64,000 nt of DNA from NCBI RefSeq assembly GCF_001886735.1, contig NZ_CP018076.1:930001-994000 (forward strand), read 5' to 3'. Source of the DNA: Sulfitobacter alexandrii. GTDB lineage: Bacteria > Pseudomonadota > Alphaproteobacteria > Rhodobacterales > Rhodobacteraceae. The notes beneath the pieces were generated by a model, which was given only the letters and a program-made list of their open reading frames with translations, was not told the origin of the DNA and searched no databases. Position 1 is the stretch's first letter. Each line of letters opens with the position of its first letter. This document shows positions 18,956 through 27,814 of the stretch, piece after piece. The position numbers and the translations under genes were made by a program.

Positions 18956-20086
18956 ATGACTGCGGAGATCAAGGTTCTGCCGAAACAGGAACAGCCCTAT
19001 GCCCGGATCGCGGTGATCGGGGGCGGTGCCTGGGGCACGGCACTGGCGAGCGTGGCGGCGAAGGCGGGGCGCGAGGTGACGCTCTATGCCCGCGACGCGG
19101 ACACTGTCGACGGCATCAACTCTGCCCACATAAACACGAAGTACCTTCCCGACATCCCGCTGCCGCCCGCGCTGAAAGCGACTGATGACATCGGCGCGGC
19201 GCTGGACGGGGCCGATGCCGTGCTTCTGGTGGTGCCCTCGGGCGCCGTGCGCAGCATGGCCGCGCGGATTTCAGGGCTGGTCAAGGACGGAACGCCGGTC
19301 GCGATCTGCACCAAGGGGATCGAGCCGCGCACCGGCTACCTCATGTCTCAGGTCGTGGCCGAGGAGATGCCGCACGTGCCGGTCGGCACCATTTCGGGCC
19401 CGACCTTCGCGCGGGAGACGGCGCTGGGCCATCCGACAGCGGCAACCGTGGCGTTCGAGTTCTCGCATCGCGACCGGCTGGAGCCGTCGCACAGCCCGGC
19501 CGCGCGTCTTGCGCTGTCGATGAGCACCGGCTTTTTCAAGACCTATATCTCGGATGACCTCGTAGGGGTTGAGATCGGGGGCGCGGTGAAGAACGTGGTC
19601 GCGATCGGTTGCGGCATGATGACCGGTGCCGGCTTTGCCGAGAACACACGCGCCGCGCTCATCACCCGCGGCCTGGACGAGATGAAGGCGCTGGCAGAGG
19701 CGCTGGGCGGGCGTCGTGAAACGGTCACCGGACTGGCGGGAACGGGCGACCTGACCCTCACCTGTTCCAGCCGGACGTCGCGGAACATGTCGCTTGGCGT
19801 GCAACTGGGGCAGGGCATCCCGCGAGACGCATGTTTTGACGGCGCGCCGGTCGTGGTCGAAGGCGAGGCGAACGCGCGCTCCGTGGTCGATCTGGCGCAG
19901 CGGGTGAACGTGGCCATGCCGATCTGCCAGACCGTCCACGCGATCCTGCACGAGGGGCGCGCGTTGAACGAGGCCTTCGCCGACCTCTGGACGCAACCGA
20001 TCTCGGCCGAGCCGCGCGCGATGGACCTGACGCTGAACAACCCTGCGCAGAAATCCCTGACCCGACTGGACGGAGGCGTCGCCTGA
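18956..20086 (+). CDS. gpsA: glycerol-3-phosphate dehydrogenase [NAD(P)+]-like protein
   Basis: Reduces dihydroxyacetone phosphate to sn-glycerol-3-phosphate. The 376-aa protein has the dinucleotide motif VIGGGAWGTALA (about residues 21-32), CTKGIEPRTGYLMS, SGPTFARE, and the catalytic-Lys region GGAVKNVVAIGCG. It is about 40 residues longer than usual GpsA, with an N-terminal extension and an insertion around EFSHRDRLEPSHS (about 162-174). This suggests a dedicated paralogue rather than the housekeeping enzyme. The stop overlaps the phosphatase start by one base. In this operon it would supply glycerol-3-phosphate as acceptor for the GT20 synthase. Confidence 0.88.
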   Translation: MTAEIKVLPKQEQPYARIAVIGGGAWGTALASVAAKAGREVTLYARDADTVDGINSAHINTKYLPDIPLPPALKATDDIGAALDGADAVLLVVPSGAVRSMAARISGLVKDGTPVAICTKGIEPRTGYLMSQVVAEEMPHVPVGTISGPTFARETALGHPTAATVAFEFSHRDRLEPSHSPAARLALSMSTGFFKTYISDDLVGVEIGGAVKNVVAIGCGMMTGAGFAENTRAALITRGLDEMKALAEALGGRRETVTGLAGTGDLTLTCSSRTSRNMSLGVQLGQGIPRDACFDGAPVVVEGEANARSVVDLAQRVNVAMPICQTVHAILHEGRALNEAFADLWTQPISAEPRAMDLTLNNPAQKSLTRLDGGVA

Positions 20087-20850
20087 TGGACAAACCCTTC
20101 GTGCTCGCGACGGATCTGGACGGCACGTTCCTTGGTGGGACGGAAGCCGACCGCCGCGCGCTTTATGACTGGATCGAACGCAACCGTGACACGGTCGGGC
20201 TGATCTTCGTCAGCGGGCGCGACCCGGATTTCATCTACGAAACCTGCGCCTCCAAGCAACTGCCCTGGCCCGAATTTGTCGTCTGCGACGTCGGGACGAG
20301 CATCGCACAGGTGCATCCCAACAAGGGCATTACGCCGATCGACGCGCTGGAGCGGGAAATATCGGCCCAGTGGAATGACAGCGGTGACGCGGTCCGCGAA
20401 GCGCTCAAGCCCTTTCCGGGCCTTGTCGAACAGGAAACGCCGTTCCGCTACCGTGTCAGCTTCGACTACGATCCGCAGGCCTACGACCCCCGCGCCGCCG
20501 AGGTGATCGATGGGATGGGCCACGATGTGCTGATCTCGGACGACCGTTTTCTCGACGTACTGCCGCGTGGTGTCAGCAAGGGGCCTTCCCTGTTGCGGCT
20601 GCTGGATCACCTGTCGATCGATCCGGCGCGGGTGCTCGCCGCCGGCGACACGCTGAACGACCTGTCGATGCTCGTGGCAGGGACGCCCGCCGTGGCGGTC
20701 GGCGGTTCGGAAGGGCGGCTCATCGCAGCGCTGCCCGATCTGCCGCGCATCCACCGCGCCCGCGCCATCGGCGCCGCCGGCATCGTCGAGGCGATGATCG
20801 CCTTCGACCTTCATCCTGATGCAAAGGAAATACTGACAGATGTCATCTGA
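20086..20850 (+). CDS. HAD-IIB sugar phosphatase, probable glucosylglycerol-3-phosphatase
   Basis: A 254-aa HAD hydrolase. Motif I is ATDLDGTFLGG near residues 6-16, with nucleophile Asp and acid Asp two residues later. Motif IV is AGDTLNDLSML near 186-196. The cap is of the IIB type, as in sucrose- and mannosyl-glycerate-type phosphatases. It is encoded between the GpsA-like and GT20 genes and overlaps both, so dephosphorylation of the GT20 product is the natural role. Trehalose-6-phosphate phosphatase is the alternative if the GT20 is OtsA. Confidence 0.78.
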   Translation: MDKPFVLATDLDGTFLGGTEADRRALYDWIERNRDTVGLIFVSGRDPDFIYETCASKQLPWPEFVVCDVGTSIAQVHPNKGITPIDALEREISAQWNDSGDAVREALKPFPGLVEQETPFRYRVSFDYDPQAYDPRAAEVIDGMGHDVLISDDRFLDVLPRGVSKGPSLLRLLDHLSIDPARVLAAGDTLNDLSMLVAGTPAVAVGGSEGRLIAALPDLPRIHRARAIGAAGIVEAMIAFDLHPDAKEILTDVI

Positions 20851-22318
20851 TCTGGTCATCGTGTACCACCGCCAGCCCTACGAGGAAGTCGAGAAGGATG
20901 GCAAGATCGTCCTGCGCGAGAACAAGAGCCCGAATGGCATCGTGCCGACGCTCAAGAGCTTTTTCGGGACGGCGGAACACGCCACCTGGATCGCGTGGAA
21001 GCTGGCGGAGGAGCCGGCGAACCCCGATTTCGAGAAGGTGGTGGAGATCAACGACAACCACGGCACCTACAACGTGTCACGCCTACCCCTGACGGAGGAG
21101 CAGGTCAGGAGCTTCTACCACGTGTCGTCGAAGGAGGCCTTCTGGCCGATCCTTCACAGCTTCAAAGAGAAGTTCAACTACGATCCCGTCGACTGGCCCA
21201 CCTTCCGCGAGGTGAACTGGGCCTTTGCCGAGGCCGCCGCGCGCGAGGCGGGCAGGGGCGCCCGGGTCTGGGTGCACGACTACAACCTGTGGCTGGTGCC
21301 GGGCTACCTGCGGCAACTGCGGTCGGACGTCACGATCAGCTTTTTCCACCACACGCCCTTTCCGGCGGCGGACATGTTCAACGTCCTGCCCTGGCGGCGC
21401 GAGATCGTGGACAGCCTGCTGAAATGCGACATCATTGGCTTTCACATACCGCGCTACGCGTCCAACTTCGTGGCGGTGGCCAACTCGCTGTTCGACCTCG
21501 ACGACATCACCATCGGGCCGGTCAACGATGACCTCGTGTCGGACGGCACGGCGCTGAGCGAACGGCGGGTGCCGACCGCGATTGTCCAGAACGGGCGAAA
21601 GATCGCGATCAGCTCGGCCTCCGTCGGGGTGCATGCGGAATACATATCGGGCCGCTCGAAAGAGGCGGAACTGATCGCCAAGGCGGAGGACATCCGCGCG
21701 GAGATGGGAGACGAGAAGCTGATCCTGTCGGTCGGGCGGACGGATTACACCAAGGGCGGGGTGGACCAACTGGAAAGTTTCGAGCGGGTGCTCGACGACA
21801 ATCCGCACCTGCGCGGAAAGGTACGGCTGATGCATGTCTCCGTCAGCGCGGATCGCAACATGTCGGCCTATGCAAGAACCCAGACCGGGATCGAGGAAAC
21901 GGCCGGCCGGATCAACGGCCGCTTCGGCACGCTCGAATGGCAGCCCATCGCCCTGATCTCGCGGGCGATCCCGTTCGAGCAGCTTCTGTCCTACTACATG
22001 GCGGCGGACGTGGCGTGGATCACGCCGCTGGTGGACGGCATGAACCTTGTCTGCAAGGAATTCGTGGCGGCGCGCAGCGACGGGGACGGGGTGCTGGTGC
22101 TGTCGGAATTCGCCGGCGCGGCGGTCGAGCTGCATTCCGCTGTCATCACCAACCCCTTTTCCCACCGGTCCATGGACAACGCGATTCTTGCCGCGCTCGA
22201 CATGCCGGAGGAGGAGCGGCGCGCGCGGATGACGGAACTCCGCAAGGCGGTCTTCCGCTACACGCTGGAGGCCTGGGCCGAAGAGCACAAGCGCCAGTTC
22301 GATGCCATGACCGACTGA
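20840..22318 (+). CDS. ggpS: GT20 glycosyltransferase, probable glucosylglycerol-phosphate synthase
   Basis: A 492-aa glycosyltransferase of the trehalose-6-phosphate/glucosylglycerol-phosphate synthase family. Family motifs are [16 protein letters not shown] (about residues 143-158), [16 protein letters not shown] (169-184), [11 protein letters not shown] (296-306) and the donor-binding [14 protein letters not shown] (about 398-411). The flanking GpsA-like gene, which would supply glycerol-3-phosphate, favours the glucosylglycerol-phosphate activity over trehalose. The ATG overlaps the phosphatase by 11 bp. The product would be a compatible solute for salt stress. Confidence 0.75.
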   Translation: MSSDLVIVYHRQPYEEVEKDGKIVLRENKSPNGIVPTLKSFFGTAEHATWIAWKLAEEPANPDFEKVVEINDNHGTYNVSRLPLTEEQVRSFYHVSSKEAFWPILHSFKEKFNYDPVDWPTFREVNWAFAEAAAREAGRGARVWVHDYNLWLVPGYLRQLRSDVTISFFHHTPFPAADMFNVLPWRREIVDSLLKCDIIGFHIPRYASNFVAVANSLFDLDDITIGPVNDDLVSDGTALSERRVPTAIVQNGRKIAISSASVGVHAEYISGRSKEAELIAKAEDIRAEMGDEKLILSVGRTDYTKGGVDQLESFERVLDDNPHLRGKVRLMHVSVSADRNMSAYARTQTGIEETAGRINGRFGTLEWQPIALISRAIPFEQLLSYYMAADVAWITPLVDGMNLVCKEFVAARSDGDGVLVLSEFAGAAVELHSAVITNPFSHRSMDNAILAALDMPEEERRARMTELRKAVFRYTLEAWAEEHKRQFDAMTD

Positions 22319-22356
22319 CCCCTTTCGCGGTGCCGTCCAGCTGGTATGCTGGCAAC

Positions 22357-23688
22357 ATGAAGACGCCTTTCAACCTGCGATGGATACTGGCCGGGCTGGT
22401 CTGGTGGCCGGCACTGGCCCTCGGGCAGGGTCTGCCAGAGCCTGTCACCGACGCGGATTACCGGCCTGTCGATCTGGACGAGGCCAAGCTGGGGCAGCTG
22501 CTTTTCTATGACCCGATCCTGTCGGGCAACCGGACGGTGGCCTGCGCCACCTGCCATCATCCCGATTTCGCCACCGGCGACGGGGTTTCGCTGTCCTTCG
22601 GTGACGGGGGGGCGGGGCTGGGCCCGGATCGGGTGGCGGATGCCGACAACATGCCGGAGGAGCGTATCCCGCGCAACGCGCCGGCGCTGTTCAATCTCGG
22701 GGCGCATGAATTCACCGTGCTGTTCCACGATGGCAGGCTCGAGGTCGACCCCGACCGCCCGGGCGGCCTGCGCACGCCGATGGATGCGGACATGATCGTC
22801 GGTTTCGCCTCGGCCTTGTCGGCGCAGACGATGTTCCCGGTCCTCAGCCGCGACGAGATGGCCGGTTCGCACCGGGAAAACGACGTGGCGCGCGCGGTAC
22901 GGCAGGGGGTGATCACGGGGACGGGCGGGGCCTGGGACCTGATCGCGCGCCGGGTGGCGGCGGTGCCGGAATACGCCACGCGTTTCTCGGCGATCTATCC
23001 GCATGTCGCGGGGCCGGAGGACATCGCCTTCACCGACATTTCCAACGCCATCGCGGCATTCATGGAGCACGAGTGGCGGTCCGACAGCGCGCCTTTCGAT
23101 GCCGTGCTGCGCGGGGAGGCCGAGCTGGACGGGCCGCAGCAGGCGGGGCTGGATCTGTTCTACGGCGCAGCGCGCTGTTCGACCTGTCACCTCGGTCCCT
23201 TCCTGACCGATCACGGGTTTCACGCCATGGGCGCGCCCCAGATCGGGCCCGGCAAATCGGCCAGCTTCGAGGACCACGACCGGGACGAAGGACGGTTCAG
23301 GGTCACCGGGGATCCCGCCGATCTTTATGCCTTCCGCACGCCTTCCCTGCGCAATGTCGCGCTGACGGCCCCCTACGGACATGCGGGCGCCCACCGCGAC
23401 CTGGCCGCGTTCGTCGCGGCTCATGCGGACCCCGTGGCGGGGATAAAGGCCTATACCACTGACCAGGCGGTCTTGCCGGTCTTCGAGGCCGAGGATTTTG
23501 TCGTGATGCGGGATCCTGAACAGGTCGCCGCGATCCTGGGGGCGGTCAGGGCCCCGGCGGTCAAGCTGTCGCCCGGCGAAGTGGCCGAGATCGTCGCCTT
23601 TCTTGAGACACTCACCGATCCGGTTGCGGTCAAGGGACGCCTTGGCGTTCCCGAAACGGTGCCCAGCGGGCTGCCGGTGCCGCGCTAG
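22357..23688 (+). CDS. di-haem cytochrome c peroxidase / MauG family protein
   Basis: A 443-aa exported protein with a signal peptide (MKTPFNLRWILAGLVWWPALALG). Two c-type haem sites are visible: Cys63-Ala-Thr-Cys66-His67 and Cys274-Ser-Thr-Cys277-His278. The DPILSGNRTVACATCHHPDF and RTPSLRNVALTAPYGHAG stretches are shared by bacterial peroxidases and MauG-like enzymes. It would act in the periplasm, either reducing peroxide or oxidising a partner. The frame is open upstream of 22357 but lies inside ggpS there. It is convergent with the CRTAC1 gene; both stops share CTAG (23685-23688). Confidence 0.88.
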   Translation: MKTPFNLRWILAGLVWWPALALGQGLPEPVTDADYRPVDLDEAKLGQLLFYDPILSGNRTVACATCHHPDFATGDGVSLSFGDGGAGLGPDRVADADNMPEERIPRNAPALFNLGAHEFTVLFHDGRLEVDPDRPGGLRTPMDADMIVGFASALSAQTMFPVLSRDEMAGSHRENDVARAVRQGVITGTGGAWDLIARRVAAVPEYATRFSAIYPHVAGPEDIAFTDISNAIAAFMEHEWRSDSAPFDAVLRGEAELDGPQQAGLDLFYGAARCSTCHLGPFLTDHGFHAMGAPQIGPGKSASFEDHDRDEGRFRVTGDPADLYAFRTPSLRNVALTAPYGHAGAHRDLAAFVAAHADPVAGIKAYTTDQAVLPVFEAEDFVVMRDPEQVAAILGAVRAPAVKLSPGEVAEIVAFLETLTDPVAVKGRLGVPETVPSGLPVPR

Positions 23689-25172
23689 GGCTTCTCGACG
23701 AGGTGAACTGTACCCGCGGCAAGGCTGTGCCGTGACTGGCTGCCGTCGGGCCATGTCACCGTGACCGCGGCGCTCTCGGCGCGGCCCAGTCCGAAGTGGC
23801 GCGGCAGCAACTGGCCGCCCGCATGTCCGCCGCCGATGACATGTTGCACCGATTGCCGACCCGCGTCCGAGCCGTCCAGCGCGATCACCGCGCCGATGGC
23901 ATCGCGGTTGCCGCCTTTCTGACGCAGGCGCAGGCCGATCCAGTTGCCGGTGCGCGGTGTCACGTTCCGGTAGATTTCCAGCGGGGCGCGTCGGTTCAGC
24001 ACCACGAGATCCTGCCGCCCGTCACCATCGAAATCCGCCAGCGCAGCCCCGCGCGACCTTTCGGTGGTGGCCACACCCGCCTCAACGGCGCGCTCCACGA
24101 AAGTGCCGTCGGCCTGCTGCATCAGAAGGTTGTTCGGATCGCGGGTGGCGAGGCCCGGCATCTGGTCCACGTTGCCCTTGGCGATGAAGAGATCCGCCCT
24201 GCCGTCGTTGTCGATGTCCCCGAACTCGGCGTGCCACCCGGTCGAGGGCCGGCCGTCGTCTCCGATGTGGGGCCGCTGGGCATAGGTGCCGATGGCATAG
24301 GGCGCGGCGGCGTAGCTGCCGTCCTCCTGCGCGATCTGCAACAACTGGTCGCCCATCGAGGTCAGCATGACCTCGTCCGCACCGTCGCCCGTCAGGTCGC
24401 GCGAGGCGATACCCATGCCCCAGAGCGAGACGTTCTGCCAGCCATCATCCGGCCCGAGAAAACGGCGCTCGTCGATGTCCCACATCTGTTCGTGACCGCC
24501 TGTCACGTAGTAGTGCCGGTCATTGGACAATCGCAGGGTGAGGCGGTTGCGCGCGTCCCGCGCGGCCAGCATCGACAGGGGGCAGAAGCCCGGCACGAGG
24601 CGTTCGCCGCGGTAGCCTTCCGTCGTCGGCCGCAGGATCGCGTTCTCGTCGCAGGCCTCGAACGGCCCGTCGGGGTCGCTGCGGTCGACGTAGTTGCCGA
24701 TGGCCAGGGTAGGGCGGGCGTCATTACCCTGCCACCAGGCGGTGAAGGCAGTGCTCCACCTGTCGCTCGCGGGAAGGCCCCACGCGGCGGTGGCATCGGT
24801 GAAGCTGCAGTCGGGCCCGCCGCGCAAGGCCATGTTGGCACCCGCGCGCAACACGAAGAGATCGGTGATGCCATCGGCATCCATGTCGATCGGGTAGGCC
24901 CCGGTCACCCCGGTGATCGGCGGCAGCGGTGCGGGGTCGAAGCGGAACGCGCCACGGTTGCGGATCAGCGCGGCGGGAGAGGTGCCCCCGGCGGCGAAGA
25001 TATCGGGCAGGCTGTCGCCGTCACAGTCGAAGACGGCGACGCCCCCGCCGACGAAGTGTTCCCAACCGCCGGTGTAGGCATGATCGGGCAAGGCTGCGGA
25101 ATGGTCTTCGAACAGCGGATCGGCCTGCGCCGCCGCGGCGAGCAGGCCGGTGGCAAGGACGGCAGCTTTCAT
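23685..25172 (-). CDS. CRTAC1-family protein (VCBS/FG-GAP repeats, UnbV/ASPIC domain)
   Basis: A 495-aa exported protein with a signal peptide of about 20 residues (MKAAVLATGLLAAAAQA). It has beta-propeller-type repeats with calcium-loop patterns: VFDCDGDSLPDIF, DMDADGITDLF, GDIDNDGRADLF and DFDGDGRQDLVV. A C-terminal ASPIC/UnbV region holds the last 90 or so residues (GNWIGLRLRQKGG onward; VTVTWPDGSQ). Function of bacterial members is unknown; an extracytoplasmic binding role is likely. The ATG overlaps the ROK regulator stop (ATGA), with SD GGGGGAAG. Confidence 0.85.
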   Translation of the reverse strand: MKAAVLATGLLAAAAQADPLFEDHSAALPDHAYTGGWEHFVGGGVAVFDCDGDSLPDIFAAGGTSPAALIRNRGAFRFDPAPLPPITGVTGAYPIDMDADGITDLFVLRAGANMALRGGPDCSFTDATAAWGLPASDRWSTAFTAWWQGNDARPTLAIGNYVDRSDPDGPFEACDENAILRPTTEGYRGERLVPGFCPLSMLAARDARNRLTLRLSNDRHYYVTGGHEQMWDIDERRFLGPDDGWQNVSLWGMGIASRDLTGDGADEVMLTSMGDQLLQIAQEDGSYAAAPYAIGTYAQRPHIGDDGRPSTGWHAEFGDIDNDGRADLFIAKGNVDQMPGLATRDPNNLLMQQADGTFVERAVEAGVATTERSRGAALADFDGDGRQDLVVLNRRAPLEIYRNVTPRTGNWIGLRLRQKGGNRDAIGAVIALDGSDAGRQSVQHVIGGGHAGGQLLPRHFGLGRAESAAVTVTWPDGSQSRHSLAAGTVHLVEKP

Positions 25173-26434
25173 GCGGCTTCCCCCTCGCCGCCGATGAGGC
25201 TGTCGGTCAGGGCCGACAGCGCCAGCGCCGTGGCACCGCGCGCCCAGACCAGATCGCCCCAGGCGTGGATCGCCACCTCGCAAGGGGCGCGGCCCTCCGA
25301 CAGGGTGAGTTCCTGCATTTCGGTCATCACCTCCGAGGCGTACAGGTAGTCGTACTGCATCCGCTCGCCCGACAGGATGATGAGTTCCGGATCGAACAAT
25401 TGCACCACGTTCGACAGCCCCACGGACAGGTAGCGGCCCGCGCGCTCGAAGATGGTGCGTGCGGCGCGATTGCCGGACTTGGCGCGCTGGAACAGGGTTT
25501 CCAGCAGCATCTGGCTGCTTTGCGGTGTGTCGGGAGACTGGCCGAGGGCGGTGGCGGCTTCCCGGGCGAGGGCATAATCCGCGAGGTAGGCTTCGAGGCA
25601 ACCGCGCTGGCCGCAGCGGCAGAGCGCCCCGTCGAGCTGCACCTTGGTGTGGCCCAGTTCCAGACCCATGCCGCGCGCCCCGCGGTAGAGCCGGTTGTTC
25701 AGCACCAGCCCCATGCCGACGCCGTTCTCGATGGTGACGACGGCGAAATCGCTTTTCTGGCGGCCCTCACCGAACCACAGTTCGGCCAGGGTCAGCATGT
25801 TGGCGTCGTTGTCGATGTAGACCGGCATGTCGAACCGCGCCACGAAGGCGTGGCGCAGGTTCTGGTCGCGGTCGGCCAGCAGCGCCGACCAGGCGATCGT
25901 CCCGGTGTCGTATTCGATGATCCCGGGCATCCCGATGCCCACTGCGCGTATGTCGGCACCAGCCTTGCCGCTCTCCGTGAGCACCCGGTCGATGAGTGCG
26001 CCGATCTCGTCCAGCAGTTGCGGCATGGTGCGGGTGGTGTGCTGTGTCGGGAGGGCGGCATCGGCCAGCATGGTCCCGGCAAAGTCCGTCAGGACGGCGG
26101 TGTGCCGGTTGTAGGACAGCTTGATCCCGATGACATAGGCCGCTTCCGGCACGACCTGAAGCGCGACAGGGGGGCGTCCGCGCCCCGTTTCGCGGGCCGC
26201 GCCCGACACCTCGCGCAAGAGACCCGCCGCGATCAGGTCCGCCGTGAGAGTGGTGGTGGATCCTGCGCTGATATCCAGCGCGCGGGTGATGTCGGCCCTT
26301 GCGGCGGAGCCGCTTGCGCGTACATAATCGAAGACCTGAAGGCGCAGCGGCACATGCGTTGCCCGCCCCTTGGTCAACTGTGGGCCGCACCCGGTAAGCG
26401 GGGTGTTCGCGAGTTCGGCGCTATGACCATCCAT
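25169..26434 (-). CDS. ROK-family transcriptional regulator (XylR-like)
   Basis: A 421-aa repressor-type ROK protein. An N-terminal winged HTH (about residues 25-85; ARADITRALDISAGSTTTLT) is followed by a ROK sugar-kinase-like domain. The zinc-site pattern CRCGQRGCLE lies about residue 270-280. It is divergent from xylF with a 208-nt AT-rich gap, so it most likely represses the xylose operon and releases on binding a sugar. The ATG at 26434 is the furthest upstream. Confidence 0.88.
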   Translation of the reverse strand: MDGHSAELANTPLTGCGPQLTKGRATHVPLRLQVFDYVRASGSAARADITRALDISAGSTTTLTADLIAAGLLREVSGAARETGRGRPPVALQVVPEAAYVIGIKLSYNRHTAVLTDFAGTMLADAALPTQHTTRTMPQLLDEIGALIDRVLTESGKAGADIRAVGIGMPGIIEYDTGTIAWSALLADRDQNLRHAFVARFDMPVYIDNDANMLTLAELWFGEGRQKSDFAVVTIENGVGMGLVLNNRLYRGARGMGLELGHTKVQLDGALCRCGQRGCLEAYLADYALAREAATALGQSPDTPQSSQMLLETLFQRAKSGNRAARTIFERAGRYLSVGLSNVVQLFDPELIILSGERMQYDYLYASEVMTEMQELTLSEGRAPCEVAIHAWGDLVWARGATALALSALTDSLIGGEGEAA

Positions 26435-26525
26435 AAGTTCAGTCTCTAAACATAAAGCATCCGAAAATCGGCTTCATCGGGCAATTCTGGCCGAGACTAC
26501 GGCGTTTTGGAAGAGAAATCTGCAA

Positions 26526-26567
26526 TTGACGGCGCAATCTGCTTATTATTATTTTGACAGCTAAAAT
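26526..26567 (+). promoter_or_regulatory. candidate xylF promoter and operator
   Basis: In the AT-rich ROK/xylF gap, TTGACG (26526-26531) followed 17 nt later by TTATTT is a weak sigma70-like pair. It overlaps an inverted repeat ATTTT (26551-26555) / AAAAT (26563-26567) that could be a ROK operator half-site pair. The assignment is from position and base pattern only. Confidence 0.35.
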
Positions 26568-26642
26568 AAATTGAGCGACGTTACCATCAGGGTCACGCGA
26601 CTCGCCTCCTGCGCGACAGGGGGAATCATAAGGGAGGAACAG

Positions 26643-27674
26643 ATGTTCAAGAAAATGCTCGCGGCTGGCATTGCGGTCGCAGGATTCACCTCATACGCAT
26701 GGGCGGAAAGCCACAGCATGACTGTCGGCGTCAGCTGGTCGAACTTTCAGGAAGAGCGCTGGAAGACCGACGAGGCGGCGATCAAGGAAGCGCTGGAGGC
26801 GGCAGGGGCGACCTATGTCTCCGCCGACGCACAGTCGTCCTCGGCCAAGCAGCTCTCCGACGTCGAAAGCCTGATCGCGCAGGGCGTCGATGCGCTCATC
26901 ATCCTCGCGCAGGACAGCGCGGCCATCGGCCCCGCCGTGGATGCAGCTGCCGCCGAGGGTATTCCGGTTGTCGGTTACGACCGGTTGATCGAGGACAGTC
27001 GCGCCTTCTACCTGACCTTCGACAACGTCGAAGTGGGCCGGATGCAGGCCCGCGCGGTGCTGGAGGCGCAGCCGGAAGGCAATTACGTGATGATCAAGGG
27101 GTCGCCCACCGATCCGAACGCGGATTTCCTGCGGGGCGGCCAGCAGGAAGTGCTGCAGGAGGCGATTGACGCGGGCAAGATCACCATCGTCGACGAGGCC
27201 TACACCGACGGCTGGCTGCCCGCCAACGCGCAGCGCAACATGGAGCAGATCCTGACCGCGAACGACAACAACGTGGACGCGGTCGTCGCCTCCAACGACG
27301 GCACAGCCGGTGGTGTTGTCGCGGCGCTGACGGCGCAGGGGATGGAAGGCATTCCGGTCTCCGGCCAGGACGGCGACCACGCTGCCCTGAACCGCGTCGC
27401 CAAGGGCACCCAGACCGTGTCCGTCTGGAAGGACGCGCGCGAGCTGGGCAAGGCCGCGGGCGAAATCGCCGTCGAACTGGCCGGCGGAACCGAGATGTCG
27501 GCCATCGAGGGCGCGCAGGAGTGGACATCGCCGGGCGGCACCACGCTGACGGCCAAGTTCCTCGCACCCGTGCCGGTGACCGCCGACAACCTGACCGTGG
27601 TGACCGACGCCGGATGGATCACGCAGGAGGCGCTCTGCCAGGGCGTGACGGACGGCCCGGCACCCTGCAACTGA
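26643..27674 (+). CDS. xylF: D-xylose ABC transporter substrate-binding protein
   Basis: A 343-aa periplasmic binding protein of the ribose/xylose type, with a signal peptide (MFKKMLAAGIAVAGFTSYAWA). The XylF-like segments VGVSWSNFQEERWKTDE, VVGYDRLIEDS and FDNVEVGRMQA are present, as is VASNDGTAGGVV. The start at 26643 has a GGGAGGAAC SD; a longer frame from 26571 is not supported. It heads the xylFHGB operon. A strong hairpin follows the stop. Confidence 0.92.
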   Translation: MFKKMLAAGIAVAGFTSYAWAESHSMTVGVSWSNFQEERWKTDEAAIKEALEAAGATYVSADAQSSSAKQLSDVESLIAQGVDALIILAQDSAAIGPAVDAAAAEGIPVVGYDRLIEDSRAFYLTFDNVEVGRMQARAVLEAQPEGNYVMIKGSPTDPNADFLRGGQQEVLQEAIDAGKITIVDEAYTDGWLPANAQRNMEQILTANDNNVDAVVASNDGTAGGVVAALTAQGMEGIPVSGQDGDHAALNRVAKGTQTVSVWKDARELGKAAGEIAVELAGGTEMSAIEGAQEWTSPGGTTLTAKFLAPVPVTADNLTVVTDAGWITQEALCQGVTDGPAPCN

Positions 27675-27684
27675 CGCAGCATCC

Positions 27685-27708
27685 GGGGGGCGGCATCGGC
27701 CGCCCCCC
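27685..27708 (+). promoter_or_regulatory. intercistronic hairpin after xylF
   Basis: Perfect 10-bp stem GGGGGGCGGC (27685-27694) with GCCGCCCCCC (27699-27708), loop ATCG, 10 nt after the xylF stop and 106 nt before xylH. There is no U-tract. It is a likely 3' stabiliser that raises xylF over the downstream genes. Confidence 0.65.
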
Positions 27709-27814
27709 AGACCCGCCGCTGCCCGCCCGCCGCGCGGGTTGACGCACACTCCCACATTCCGCGAGGCGTCGTGCCGTCCTTCGGGGGCCGCCCGCCCATG
27801 CGAGGGACAGAGAC

